Positions 50,931 to 63,425 of a DNA stretch of 64,000 nucleotides are shown piece by piece. The first letter of the stretch is position 1. Each line of letters begins with the position of its first letter. Source of the stretch: Chaetorhynchus papuensis (lineage: Eukaryota; Chordata; Aves; Passeriformes; Rhipiduridae); assembly GCA_013396525.1 (NCBI GenBank), contig VWYX01000010.1, forward strand, positions 269,001-333,000. Direction: 5' to 3'. Below the pieces are notes generated by a model. That model was not told where the DNA came from. It saw nothing but the letters and a program-made list of their open reading frames with translations, and searched no databases. The translations under genes were made by a program, and so were the position numbers.

Positions 50931-51464
50931 CTCTTTTCAAGTTTTTTTTAAGTCTCAGATGAAACTTGTATTACACTGGTCATTCTTTTTTTCCCAGTAG
51001 TCTTATGGCCCTTCATGGTTTCCTGAATTATCGGTCTTTCTGTTTGTTTTCTGTGTTCCTATTAAGAGTTGTTGTTAGCTCCATTCTGATGTTTGTAGTT
51101 TTTGGAAATCTGAATCTTTGATATTTACATTATCAGTGATCTGACCTGGCTTGCCCACAGCAACGTTCCAACTGTTCTCAGGTCCTCAGTTACTAATTAT
51201 GCAGATGAACAGATTGTGCAAACTCTTTCCTTATGGCCACATTCTGGAAGAGTTTTTTTTTGATAAAATGGTTCTGCTTTTGAATTTTAAGGAGGTGCCG
51301 ACCATTTCTTAGTAGGTTTTTTCGTGTGTCCTGTACATGTTTGTTGTAGAAATTTATTAACAAGTGATATTTACACACACATATAAAAAAATTCAAACAG
51401 ATAACTTTCAAAAGTTATTGACGAGATTGTAAATGGAAGTACAGGACACAGATTAAAGGCAGGT

Positions 51465-51540
51465 ATCCAGAGGAACAGCTTCTTCCTGAAGATCCCCAGG
51501 ACAGTGGACAGCCTGCCAGTAGAGTACTTGGAGCTGTTAA
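51465..51540 (+). mobile_element. Weak CR1-like 3' fragment
   Basis: GAGGAACAGCTTCTTCCTGA followed by CAGGACAGTGGACAGCCTGCC resembles the sense-strand 3' untranslated region of CR1 elements, which carries a similar 'aacttctt...ctggaacaggctgcc' passage. The match is short and has no octamer tail, so it could be chance. Confidence 0.3.
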
Positions 51541-52176
51541 CGTTAATGAAACAAATTAATCACTAGTGAGAATTGATTAATGTCATTACACTAGGGATGT
51601 CCAGAAAGAATTAACTTTTGAGGGGAAATAATTTTGCTATGTTAATAATGCTTTACCGACTTTTGCCCTAGTTTTTGAGAAGCGAGTAACAGTGTGACAT
51701 TCTATTCAAGGAAATTATATCTTCATGGAGATCTTCTTCAATGTCTAGTATCACTGGAAGAAAACAGAACTGATCCTATTTGGTGTGACAGCACTGGGCG
51801 TAGGATTATGGTTGTATGTATTTTTTAGTATGCTACAGCGGTGCCCAGAAGACATACTCTTTCTCTTTGAACAAAATACGTGTTCATGATAATATTGTGC
51901 ACCCTACTTGGTCATTTGAAGTAATTTAAGGACTTTGGTGAGTGCAGAATCCTCAATTATCTCTTGCCAGTGTGACCATGGATTCGTGAGTCCCCTAAGG
52001 ATCCATCCTTACCTCAAAAGACAGACAAGACTGTTCAGTTACCATACCAGAATATCAGTCCTTTTCATCACAGAAAAGCCTTTTGGAGATTAGAAAACAA
52101 AGAGTTCGTTCTTTTCCTTACTTCCCTCCTCAGAGTGCTGCAGGGTAGAAAAAGGTAGGTTGTAGCAGCTACAAAA

Positions 52177-52290
52177 ATGGAAAAAGACCAGAAATCAGAA
52201 GGAAATTTCCATGTCTGTGAAATCTGCATACGCAAGGTTTTTAGAAAAAAATATCACTGTGAGATCCATATTGCCAATGGAATCATCAGA
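52177..52290 (+). pseudogene. Zinc-finger-like short frame, weak
   Basis: A 65-codon frame contains FHVCEICIRKVFRKKYHC, followed closely by a histidine pair spaced as in C2H2 fingers. The CxxC-x-x-x-x-F core is finger-like. The gap between the second cysteine and the first histidine is shorter than the usual twelve residues, and there is only one unit. No clear splice sites flank it. It could be a zinc-finger gene relic or coincidence. Confidence 0.15.
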
Positions 52291-54588
52291 AATCTGCTAC
52301 TGACTTCAGTATGCACAGACTCCAGTCTTAAATGTTGTTGCCTACCTAAATGGCCTATTAAATTTTATATATAATTAGAGAGATTACCTGAAAAAGAAAA
52401 AAAAGGAATAAAGTTTCGGTTTGACAAACTTACTTCCAAGTCTCATGTCAGTCAATGCAGTGTTTCAGTCAATTTTTAAAAAAGAAAACACTAATTTTTC
52501 TTTTCCATGTGAAAGGAAAGTTTCATATAAAGAATGGGTCAAATTGACTGAAAGTAGTAATATCTGATACTTACTAGAAGCAGCAAAAGTATAAAGGTGC
52601 TGCCCGTAGCAACAGGAGGTAAAAAGGTTCAGGAAAAGGGGAATCTGTAAAAATAAAATACTTTTAAACAGCAAATATTAGTACATATTACTGTAAATAA
52701 CTTCTACCATAAGCAAAACACTTACTACTTTTTGTAAGCAATTTTTATCAGTAGAACTTAGAGTATTTTACAGAGTATCATCAGCCTCAAGTTGCAGAGA
52801 AACAGACATTTGTAGGCAAGCTGATTAGAGTTAACCCATCAGACATCTGTTAAAGGTGGGAGGATAATCCTCAATTCCAGATTCTCTAGTATTTACTAGA
52901 GCACAGAGACTTGATGGAGAAGTGTTCCTGAGTCTGAAATGTAAAATATCTGTGCAGCAAGTCTCTGACATAACCATCAGCAAACTCTAATGAGAAGGCA
53001 ATGGGACAATGAGTCAGATCACTCAGTATTAGAGAAAACACTCAAATTAACTTTGAAGCTGACTATTAATACAAATGTCTTTCAAACTGCTTTCTCAGTA
53101 GTAGCCTATTGGAATTTTTCTCCATTGAAAATCTGTATTTTCTCATTTATACTCAGAGACCCTAAAAGTCTATACTTCAGGGTTCCATTAACAAAATACC
53201 TTAAAAAGCAGGCTTGTAGGCTTCACTGCTGAACAGAAAAAGAAGGCAAAACTGAAATGTATTTTGCATTTTATCTTTATAAGGCTGCACCTGACCAATA
53301 AGCATCTGTTTGGCTTGGGATCTGTCTTCAAAGGTTATTTTGGCAAAACTGAAGGATGGGAGCTACAAAAGATATTTACAGACTGGAAAGAGTGCAGGAA
53401 ATAAAGACTTACTGGAGAGAAGCAGCAGCAAATTGTTCTGCCCTCTCCCTCTGAAAGCAAGTTTTTTCTGAATCGTGACATCACGTTATGTAATTATGAA
53501 CTGGAGTTACTGGTGGGATTCGTGTGAGGAACATGTTCTGTCCTATATTCTTTTTGTTCCAATGAAGCAAGTCCAGAGCCATATCCTGTTTTTATGTAGA
53601 AAAAAGAACATATATATGACTGCCTGCAGAACAGTTGCATATCAGCAAAAAAATCTATTGTAAAAAACCCAGAAATTTTTAAATCCTAGTTTTCATAGGT
53701 GGTAGTCTTAAGTGGTAGAATAATGAATTAATTAATTTTTAGAGAAGAGAGTGAGAGCTACAGATAAGTTACTCATGCTGTTAGAGAAGATGATGTGATG
53801 TTCCAGTGCCACCCATTTCTTGGTTCTAGGAATAGTCAGAGAGGGAAAGCAGCTCTCACTTATTCTCCCTTCTTTCAACACTCTTCCACTCAGCGGATAC
53901 ACATAAACTCTTCTGGTGTGGTGTCATGATGGAATACCTAACACAGACATCAGATTGATAGGACAGGATAATCTGCTTTCAGTTTTAGTTGGCATAAAAT
54001 CAAACCCACTCTTATTTCCTTCTCTTGTTTTTCTTCTAAAATATTCAACACTCCTACTGTCTAACAGGAAAACAAAGAAATAGATAAGAAGTATCCTGCT
54101 GATGACTGGGGAGGAAGAAGGGCGGGGAAGTATATCTGTCAAGGCATAGGGTTGATATGCATAAAAGAGTGATCTCGATGAAAGGTTAATTCAAAATTCT
54201 TTCAAACATTGCTAAGGTCATACAGATTATCATAGTTCATTTATATACATCCTTACATTCTCACAAAATGTTGGGATTGTATGGCATCAAGCTGAATGGG
54301 AAGATGTACATTTCTTCAGTTTTTCTTTCCTTGTATAGATATCCAGACCTTTTAAAAACTACTAGAGTTTATGTTGTAAAAAAAGGGCAAAGTAACAACT
54401 CTTTTATTATCACTCAGAAGCAAAGAAGGACAGACCTCGTGGTTAAATCTAGGAAGATTTAAATTAGACTTTAAAAAAGCCCACATTGTGATGATTAGAA
54501 GAGGCAATGCCATGGTTCTATGCTCTACTGCCTGGAGTCTGTAAGAGCTGATTTCCCTTTTTTAGAAGCCACACTCTGACAAACACTA

Positions 54589-54626
54589 TTTGTTTATATG
54601 TTTGTTTATTTGTTTGTTTGTTTTGG
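54589..54626. repeat. (TTTG)n microsatellite
   Basis: An imperfect TTTG/TTTA tetranucleotide array on the plus strand. Confidence 0.9.
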
Positions 54627-54989
54627 TTGGAAATAGACCTAAGAGAATGAATTATGGTAGTTCAGACCAGAGTCATGAGTCATTCAGACTGTGTTTGTCT
54701 GAGGAGCACAAGTTCTGGATTCTCCTTAGAGAGTCAAACATGAATATACACTGTTCAGATTTTCATATTTAGAGAATGATATTCTAGGAGGTTCACTGAT
54801 GCTGGAAGTTTGATATTTTATTGTCTGGAGACAGACCTTATAAGAAGTCCTAGTCATAAAATAGCTTTTTTAAATTCTTACTGTAGACTACCAATTTTGA
54901 ACTGGTAAATAGTGGTTTTCCCTTTTAGCATCTGAGCCCAGGTTCCTTCCAGTTGTTACTTGTCCCTGGATATGGACGGTGTTTCTGAT

Positions 54990-55720
54990 CAGCTCAAGGG
55001 GAGCTTAACTGCCCAGGAGCCATTAACCAAGTGTGAGGACTAACAAGAATTCCTGAGGAGATAGTAAGCTGCCCAAGGCAAGAGGGGTAGATGGATGCAC
55101 CAACACGAGTCTCTATTAAAAGCTCTGACTTTAGTGCAGGCCTGCAGGGGTTTTTTTCCCACTCCTCATAGGACTTGTGCTCCAAACCCTTCACCACTAT
55201 TGTTGCCCTTCTCTTTACACACTCCAGCAGCTCAACACCCTTCCTAAATTGGAGGGCCCTACACTGGACACTGAACTCAAGGTGTGGCCTGACCTGTGCT
55301 GGGTACAGGGGGACAATCCCTGTCCTGGTCCTGCTGGCCACACTATTGCTGATCCAGGCCAGGATGCCACTGGCCTTCTTGGCCACCTGGGCACAGCTCA
55401 TGGGCAGCTGCTGTCAATCTCTACCCCCAGGGCCATTTCTGCCTGGCCACTGTGAGCCACTCTGCCCCAGCCTGTAGCACTGCCTGGGGATGTTGTGGCC
55501 AAAGTGCAGGACCTGGCACTTGGCCTTGTTAAACCTCACATTCCTGAATTCAAATCCCCTATCCAGCTTTTCCCCCTGCAGAGCCCTCCTACCCTCAGCA
55601 GACCAAAACTTCCCCCCAGTTTGGTCTTACATGCAAATTTGCTATTGGTAAACTCAATCCCCTCATCCAGATCATCAATAAAGATATCTGTCAGGTTGAA
55701 AGACCCTGGGTTTTGAATTA
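54990..55720 (-). mobile_element. CR1 LINE reverse-transcriptase C-terminal remnant
   Basis: GC-richer than its surroundings. In sense (minus) order it carries IFIDDLDEGIEF (about 55660-55690), the FNKAKCQVLHFGHN block (about 55495-55540), AQVAKKASGILAW (about 55355-55395), QVRPHLEFSVQC (about 55255-55300) and RATIVVKGLEHKSYEEW (about 55155-55210). A 135-codon stretch of this frame is still open (54994-55401). Upstream stops and frame shifts show the element is dead. The right end, just upstream of the DLDEG block, is the 5' truncation. The 3' untranslated region and octamer tail were not recognised to the left. Confidence 0.92.
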
Positions 55721-57203
55721 GAATTTTGGGGTAACTTGAAAGTGGAGTAGAATTTTGCTGGCTGTACTTATCTCAGTAGTCCTTATCTTTAGGTAGTACC
55801 AAGCACATTTTACCTTGCCAATTCTTTCCAGACTCAAGTGATAATGTTATTGCTATTGAAGTGAAAGCTGTAACATAATTTTATTATAAAGCAGAAGGTT
55901 GTATAAGATAAAGAGCAAGGAATTAGCTAGGGGCAAAAATCTGTCTTGATGGTAAAGAGAAAGTCTAATAGAAAGCTGTTGTGTACCACTTAAATATACT
56001 TTACAGCTGGAAAAGTACAAAGTTTACTTAAACAGAGACCAAAGCCATGAAGAAAAGACAGATTTATCTTTAATATTCTGCACTTTTTGTTCTGTCATTT
56101 GCTTCAGATATGAACTAAAAGTACCAAAATGCTTGGAGGAAAGCTTGGTTCTTTTTATATTGTGAGACTATTCAGATGTAGAAAGTAGCAAAAATCTCAA
56201 ACAACTTTCTGTTTTCAAACTTTTCAGCTCATTTTTTTCTGGCCTAGAAGCCTAGCTTGTACAGACACATTGAGATAAACATCAAAACTATATAATTTTT
56301 CTTTAAAAGAGTAATCTCTTTTTTTCTCATTTATTCTACATGTAGATGTAGAAAAAGGAAATCACAGTGTTCCCAACAATTGTTTAATAAAGAAAAAATG
56401 CAGTCATGTTTCTTATTCGCTGTTTTCCAGTACCTTGGACTTTGACATGATGTTTCATAGTTTCAGACATACTCCCTTAAATTACCAAATAGCATTATGA
56501 CTGCCAGTAAGGACGCTTGTTAAATATAACTTCACATTTTTGTATCAAAACCAACAGACACAATTGTCTTCAATCTAGAAATCTTACATAATGACTTTTA
56601 ACTAGATCTCCCACTGAAAAGCCTTAATGAAAAGTTGGATTTCACAGTACTTGTGGCATTCCTTTTATAACACACCACATTCTTGAACAGCTTCTTTAGG
56701 GAGAAAGTTTTGTGGTACATACAGTCATGTCAGAAGTTTCCTCTCTCATCACAGTCTTGCAGCTGATCCGCATTCCTGAAGCATCCTGGAATAGAATGTT
56801 TCAAGCAACTCTAGGGACCACAGCAAGCTTCCAAAATGTTTTTATTAGAACTTGATAAACAACTTGATAGTAATATATTAATCTTGATGAGAAAATATGT
56901 TTTTCATTTAAAATAGCAGTTTGGTTTGGAATGAAATTTTGTCTCTGAGTGGTGACATGGAGAAAGATTCCCAGTTCTTATTCCTGTGAACTCTGCTGCC
57001 TGACCAACTGAAGCTATATTGACATCCACACTGGTTGCCTTTTTCTCTCAAAGCATTTTCCCCTCTATCTAATTTAGTTCTTTGACTCCAGTTGTCCTCA
57101 TATGACCTTAAAACCCTTCAGCAGATGCTGAATTCTATATCCCAGTTTTATTCTGGCTTTGCCTGGTAGAACTTACATTAAGAGGAGCACATGGATATAT
57201 GGG
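55721..57203. other. Gene-free AT-rich stretch
   Basis: Nothing recognised: no gene, RNA gene or transposon, and only short frames. Confidence 0.55.
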
Positions 57204-57780
57204 TGTAGTCATTTTAAGCCCACATGAAGTACTACGCAGCCACTTGCTCAACCTCTTCTCTCTTCTTCTAGTCCAACCTGTTGGAATGGGTATAAGAATC
57301 AAAATAAAACTTGTAGGTTGCGATAAGAACAGTTTAATAATTGAAAATAAAGTAAAATATAATAATAATGGTAAAAAATATTAGTAACTATAATAACAAG
57401 GGAAAAAACCAAGGGATGCACAATGCAATTGCTCACCACCCACTGACTGATGCCACACCCCCCTTCCTGGACACAGATCTGCCCCTTCTGGGTAACTTCC
57501 CAAATTTTTTATACTGGTCATGATGTTCTAGTATGTGGGACATCCTTTTGGACAGTCTGGGTGACCTGTCCCAGCTGTGCTCCTTCACAGTTTTCTTCTG
57601 CACGCCTTCTCATTGGCAGAGCATGAGACAAGGAAAAGTCCTTGACTTAAGATAAACATGACTTAGCAAAATCCCAAAACATCAGTGTGCTATCCATTCT
57701 CATTCCAAATCTAAAACACAGTACTGTAACAGTAACAGAGAAGAAATTAACTCTATCCTAGCTGAAACCAGGACAATGGG
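57199..57780. repeat. Target-site duplication of the LTR (ATGGG)
   Basis: ATGGG stands at 57199-57203 and again at 57776-57780, exactly bordering the LTR at 57204-57775. A perfect 5-bp duplication is the integration signature expected of ERVL-type elements. Confidence 0.85.
57204..57775 (-). mobile_element. Solo LTR, avian ERVL-like family (copy 4 of 4)
   Basis: Antisense, 572 bp. On the plus strand it begins TGTAGTCATTTTAAGCCCAC and ends TAGCTGAAACCAGGACA. It shares with copy 1 the blocks GCTCACCACCCACTGACTGA (about 57432-57451), GAGCATGAGACAAGGAAAAG (about 57619-57638) and GAAGAAATTAACTCTATCCT (about 57740-57759), plus a short decayed ATT-rich tract (about 57355-57400). A perfect ATGGG target-site duplication borders it, so both ends are precisely defined and the element is a true solo LTR. 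Confidence 0.93.
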
Positions 57781-57979
57781 TTAATGGAGAGGAGGTGATA
57801 CATGAAAAAGAAAAAAGGGGGATGGGGTTGTGTTTTGAGTGAAACATATTGTATCATATATATAGAGACATAAATAGATACATATATACACACACCACAT
57901 ATTTCTGACATTTTCATGTGTGTATCGTTACTCCTTGAAGGACATGATTTGAGGCCTTACTCCTTGAAGGCTAGCAAAA
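57776..57979. other. 204-bp spacer between two LTRs
   Basis: Host sequence with a TA/CA-rich patch (about 57855-57898) and a 14-bp direct repeat TTACTCCTTGAAGG (57928-57941 and 57957-57970), which stops 9 bp before the next LTR. Confidence 0.7.
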
Positions 57980-58633
57980 TGTCTTGGGGTGACGTTATGA
58001 TGCTGTATCTCCTATTGCCTGCTCTAAGCCAGACATGAATCCTGTGCCTTTCTGTGTCTTTAAGCTGGGCACAAGAGAAAGGGAAAAAACAAAAAGCTGA
58101 GCGGTTTTGTGTTCAAGGACACACACCCCGCCCTGCGTTCCTGCTGCTAGAGCCCAGGAAAGCATCCTCCTGCTTTTTCCCAGCTTTCAGTTCTGTTTCT
58201 AAGGAGAGAGATGTAGAGTTAAACTTTGCTTTTTAACTAGCATGCTAGCTGATGTAAGAAAGTTTTTTTTTCCCCTGGGACTTTGGCTTCTACTTCTTCT
58301 CTTCTTGACTGTTCAGCAACACCAGAGCATCACCAGGAGGCCCCACATTGCAGCCACCACTCTGAACTCCAGCTCTGGAGTGGGCAGAGCCACGCCTACA
58401 AAGGACTCTGAATTTACCAGGTTCTCTCCACAGTGAGAGGTTTTATTATTTAACATTATTCTTCTTCCGTGCAGGTGTGCACTTTGCTTGTCAAATAAAC
58501 TGCATTTTTTTTCACTTTCCTCCGAGTAAATTTCTTTCTGAACCTGTGGGGGAGGGGCTGCTGAAATCTGCCTTCTAACAGAGGGAATTTCATTTTGGGT
58601 GTTCTTCCTCCAAATTTGTCTCAAACCAAGACC
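57980..58633 (+). mobile_element. LTR of a third ERV family, sense
   Basis: It starts TGTCTTGGGGTGACG and ends CAAACCAAGACC at 58633. TGTCTTGG and CCAAGACC are an inverted terminal pair with one mismatch at the last base, as expected for LTR ends. The AATAAA signal (58494-58499) is followed by a T-rich stretch and a GC-richer tail containing GGGGGAGGGGCTGCTGAAAT. About 654 bp in total. No target-site duplication could be matched exactly; AGCAAA occurs on the left and CAGCAAA a few bases beyond the right end. I see no retroviral genes after it, so it is probably a solo LTR. Confidence 0.75.
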
Positions 58634-61600
58634 CAGAACCAGCAAACTAAATCAGAATATGCTTGCAGGTAACTTTCTCAAACTTTTCAAATCCAAATCA
58701 AAATGCAGACTATAACTAACACTTCAATAAGAAGCACTTCAATTTACAACATAATGCCTCCTTTTAAAAGGAGAACACTTTAACAGAAACCCGAATTCTA
58801 TGAGTGTGTATATGAAAACCAGAAAGATTGTCCTATTTTAATTCATAAGAAGACTTTCTGTGGGCTGCGTGGTTCCCAGTGGCTAGCAGAAGAAAAGAGT
58901 AATACACTCACATGTGTTATTTCTAACCCACTTACAATTGAAAGTTCTCCCTACCAGTTTGTACATGCATTTTTCTCAATTCCCTTTTGTCTTTCAATGT
59001 GATTCAGTGGACCATTCTAGAGAGAACACATTGAAGAGCCTGAGATGTGGAAATTGGTACTCCTCTGAGCTTCAGAGGTTTCTTCAGGTCCAGCTGGCTG
59101 AGCAATGTTGGCCCTTGTGGAGATGAACTTTTAAAGTTATTGCTAGTAGTAGTAATATTTATTTAATTTTTTATTTCTTTTTTAGACTTTTGTCTCTGCT
59201 AGAGCAAAGACCTTCTGCAGTTAACAATAGTAACAGAAAAACAAGGCCTTTTTGAGGGTAAGTTGGGAAAAAAAGAGGACACTGCTAAACTGGAGCATCT
59301 TATGTCATGCACCTTGCAGGCTCTACTATGGTAAGATATAGAGGGTATAGTTTCTCCCCAGAAATAACAGGGAAATTTTCTTTATTCCTCCTTCTCTTCA
59401 GTTGCTCACCCTAGAGGTTACTTAAATGTGTCACTATCAGTAACTTTAGCTCTTTTTTTTGCCTGTAGTCATATATCTTTGAGTGATGTGACAATCCAAC
59501 TTTCATGAAAGAATGAATCCCTAGTAATTGTAATGAAAAAATTCAGATGGTACTACCATGAGTAATATAAGGTCAAAATCCAGGAAAGAGATACCCTTGT
59601 AAATGTATTGTTCCAAAAATTCTCATGGCTTCTCTGCAAAAGGTCTATAAATTTTGAAAGTTTGGAAGTATCAGCCTACAAAATATTAAGAAAAGTTCCT
59701 TTTATGCTTGTGGCAACAATGCAAGAGGTTATTTTCACAGACATCCAGGCACTGTGACCACCATCGCTTTATAAATATCTTAGAGCAATGGTATTGTTTT
59801 CTATGTAATTCAGATATTAATATGTTTCAGGCATTAATAATTTATTTTTACTAATAGCACAAAATTTAGGTGTTCCAACGGGCAAGAGAGAAATTACTGT
59901 CTAAAGAACTTCCTGTAATTTCAAAGTGTCTTTTACTAATTTTCCTTTTCAAAGTTATTTTTTCAACATCTTGATAACTCCCAGCCCTTCAGATACTTTT
60001 CTTGTGAGGATGAATAAAAAATGACTTTTCAATAAATAAAAATGAATAAAACATTTGGGATTTAATAAAACTATTGAATTATATCAGGTTGCATTTGTCC
60101 ATTTTCACTTGACTCAAGCAATGAAAACACTTTAACCTGATTCTGATACTGTCAGTGCTACCACTTCAGTAAAAATTTTTAGCATTAGTATTCCCCACCC
60201 CAAGAATGGCTTGTCATAACATTGACATCCCTATATGCTGCCACTCAAATTGTAGTTCTCAAGTTATCAATGACATGGGTATTTCCCAAAGTATATGCTT
60301 CTTTTAGCACATACTCTCCCAGTCACACAAATTTCACAGTGATCACTGCAAGGCAAAGGTAGAAAGGGTTGGGAAGCCTAGATCTGACACAAGATTCACC
60401 TATTCAACTATCGTTCCTCCCTCCTCCTCCAAAAGCTGTACTAGAGATGATTTTTATTTGCTAAATGATAGCCTGCAGCAGGACCTAGAAAACATGAGGA
60501 AGATAGATTCCTAGCAGCTACAACTGTGAGTTTATCCGTTAACGCCCCTGGCAAAAAACCGTTGGAGCTGACATGCATGACTGATGGGCTCCCTCAACTA
60601 GTAGCTCATCTTTCAAAAAGTAGCTGAGTATCTCTAGCTCTGTTTCCACTGCTGTCTGTGTCTGAGTCCCTGCAGATGGTAATCTAAGTGGTTTTGCACC
60701 AACATGATTCTGGATAGTGTATTGTGTCTAATGTGCAACACACATGAGCATTAGGGCTAGCCAAGATACTGCCTGACTACTCCTCTTTCTGCTTTTGTTA
60801 TGGGTTTAGAACAGCCAGCCTGATTCCTGCCTGTGTTGCAATTTTGCTACATTCCTGTCCTCTTTGCACCCCTAGAACCAAGGACTAAACTGCAAGGGTT
60901 TGGAATGTGTAAGTGTTGGAGGGATCCAGCAAAAATGTTCTTGTCTCTTCAGCCTCTTATAGCTGAACAAAGTCCTGTGACAAGACTGGCATCTAGCATT
61001 ATAAATTTTCAGCTTAGTGTTGTCTTCTATTTATCAATATAGTCCCATAATTTTTGTTGCATAAATAAGAATTGTAACCACAGGTGGTCTAAAATGGTAA
61101 TTTGACCTCAAACATGTTTCATGTATAGAACTTATTTGGGTTTTTAAACTATGATTCCTATTGCTTTTGACATTTTTGTTGTGACTAATACATGATTTTC
61201 CCCATAATTTACCATATCAGAGTCCTATCCTAATAACATTATATATTGTAAAACCACTATGCCTGCAACTATGTAGGGTGAGACACAATTTTTTGTATGG
61301 CAGCCTTCTCCATCATCCCTTAGACAGGGGAGTCCACCCAGGAAAAAGTCTTTTTCAAAGTTTCTTAGCATATAATTTCTGTTTCTACTCCATTTCTTAG
61401 CAGACTGACAACGGCTTTATAAAACTGCCTTAATATCCCACGACAAAGCTGACTCAGTTAGTGTTTCCTAGTCCCCTGCAGAGATGTGTGGCCGTGTGGC
61501 AATGATCTACTGTCAGCTGAGAGTCACTGACAAGGCCAAGTGACAAATAGTACAGTATGGCTGTTGGCACCATACCTGAAGCTGTGGATACAAAGCAGGA

Positions 61601-62779
61601 GACGCAATTTTCTGATGCTGCAAAAGCTTTTTTTACATACTTGGAAACATACTTGGAAAGCTCAAGCAAATTTCCCTGTATGTTTTATGCTTAAAATTGA
61701 GGAGAAATGCAAAAAAATGTTCAGATATAAATACATACATATGTGCATATTCTATCTAAAACTAAGTTAAAACTTTGTTCTATAATACTTCTACAGTGAA
61801 AGCAAAAGAGTTACTTTCACCATATTTTACATGAAGCTAAGCACTTATATTTTAAAAGTTGCATGTATGTGAAATGAAGTATTTTACTACTTGTATTACA
61901 GCACTGAAAATACTTTCCTGCTTTTAATTTATACATCACACTCTATGAAATTATTTTCATTTCAGCATCTTGCACTCCATTTCTTGTAGAAAGTTGCTTG
62001 GATAATAAGGCTGTGTGAAATAGAACGCAGAAGTTCATTTTTGAGGGGATAAGTTAATTGAACCTACCTGGCTTTTTCTAGCCTAGAAAGAGGGTGTGAA
62101 AGAGGGTGTAAAAGAGGGTTTGGATTCTCCTGTGAGTGTTCCAGAACTTCCTTGTCTGGTCAGGTCACTGAAGAATGAGTGTTCTTGCAGAGTTCTGACC
62201 CTAGCTCAGAAGAGCAGGGACACCTAAACTCTTGAAACATATGAAAGTCTGTCCCAATTGGCCCTGGATGGCATGACAGAGACAGCCAATGTAAATGATT
62301 CTGTGCATGGGCAAAGGGGTTAAAAGGGAAAAAACACTATCACAGCCTGCTCTGCAAGCTGAGTACTTCTTACCACATCGACTGTATACACTATCGAGCA
62401 AACTGATTGCACCCTTGGCTCTAAGGCAGAAACGTCTGGTTATGTTTCCACAAAGTACAAGTCCTGAAATTCTTTCAGATTAGATTTGCATTCCTTGTTT
62501 CTAAACCCTGACTGAACTCTTGAACCCTCAGGTTGAGAGATATGTATGCTTGGGATGGTTTCAGTTTTATTTTGTATTTATTCAGTTTCATCATTTCAAG
62601 CTTAGAGCTCACACACCTGAATTCAAATGGCTCAGAAATCTGTGGATTTGCTCCCGGTTTTTGGCAGTGGGCTATGTGCAGGTCTCTCAGGAGGGACAGG
62701 CTTTAAATAGAATCACACACAAAGCCTGTGAAAAAGGGCCACAGGAACCTATAGGAAACCAAGGGCCGTGCAGTAAATT
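58634..62779. other. Gene-free AT-rich stretch
   Basis: About 4 kb without a supportable gene or transposon. A 12-bp tandem repeat at 62086-62121 is listed separately. Confidence 0.55.
62086..62121. repeat. 12-bp tandem repeat, three units
   Basis: GAAAGAGGGTGT (62086-62097) is repeated exactly (62098-62109), then approximately (62110-62121). Confidence 0.9.
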
Positions 62780-62925
62780 ATCAAGCCTCTCCTGGTATGA
62801 CAGATGGTCCACTTCATTTATCATCTTTCTGGCCCAGTGCTGGACTTCCTCCGTAGTGTTCATGTCTCTCGTACTGGGAAGCCCAGCACTGAAAAGACCA
62901 CTCTGAGTGCAGCCTCACTACTTGT
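62780..62925 (-). mobile_element. Short CR1 LINE remnant, antisense
   Basis: The plus strand contains CAAGCCTCTCCTGGTATGAC, then TTATCATCTTTCTGGCCCAG, then CTCGTACTGGGAAGCCCAGC and GTGCAGCCTCACTA. In reverse this is the CR1 passage running from the VRPHLE/QFWAP region through the RATKM and SYEERL blocks at the ORF2 end. About 145 bp survive. Confidence 0.82.
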
Positions 62926-63425
62926 GAATAGAAAGGAAGGATTAAGATAGAAAGGATATTAGGAGAATTAGGGGTGGGGGGAAATTTGCAGACAGGTTAA
63001 GCTGAGAGCAAAAACATGCCAGAAAAAGAGAAAAAGGCATAATAGAGCAGTTATAAGACAAGTACAAAATCTCACAAAGGAAAGGTATGACATGGCAAGG
63101 AAAAGAAATAACAAACACAGCAGAGAAATTTCAGCTGGAAATATTTTGTGGTTTCTTCTGTAAAAATTGATTGAAAACATTACAATGGAAGCATGCCTCC
63201 TGATATGTCCAAGAATGTACATAGGTTACAAAAACTTCCATAACCTCAGCTAAAGAGTTGAGTCACATGGTCAAAAAATGTTGAAGTTATGGTTCCCAGA
63301 ATAATATTAATTACACTTTCTCACTTTTATTTATGACATAGTCTAGAGTTCACAGCATATTAACTGTACTAAGAAAAAAGCGTGCATGCATGTGAATGTC
63401 TTTGGGGAAGAGGTGCAGTTCAGGG

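Larger units (their letters stand above)
48787..54989. other. Mostly gene-free stretch
   Basis: About 6 kb with no confident gene. It contains a decayed TAA-rich repeat (49133-49260), a pyrimidine tract (50869-50930), a weak CR1-like patch near 51465-51540, a zinc-finger-like short frame (52177-52290) and a TTTG microsatellite (54589-54626). Confidence 0.5.

Noticed and set aside
54994..55401. 135-codon minus-strand frame as a host gene
   Set aside because: It matches the C-terminal blocks of CR1 reverse transcriptase and is a retrotransposon remnant.
57928..57970. 14-bp direct repeat before the LTR at 57980 as a target-site duplication
   Set aside because: Both copies lie on the same side of the LTR, so it cannot be an integration duplication.
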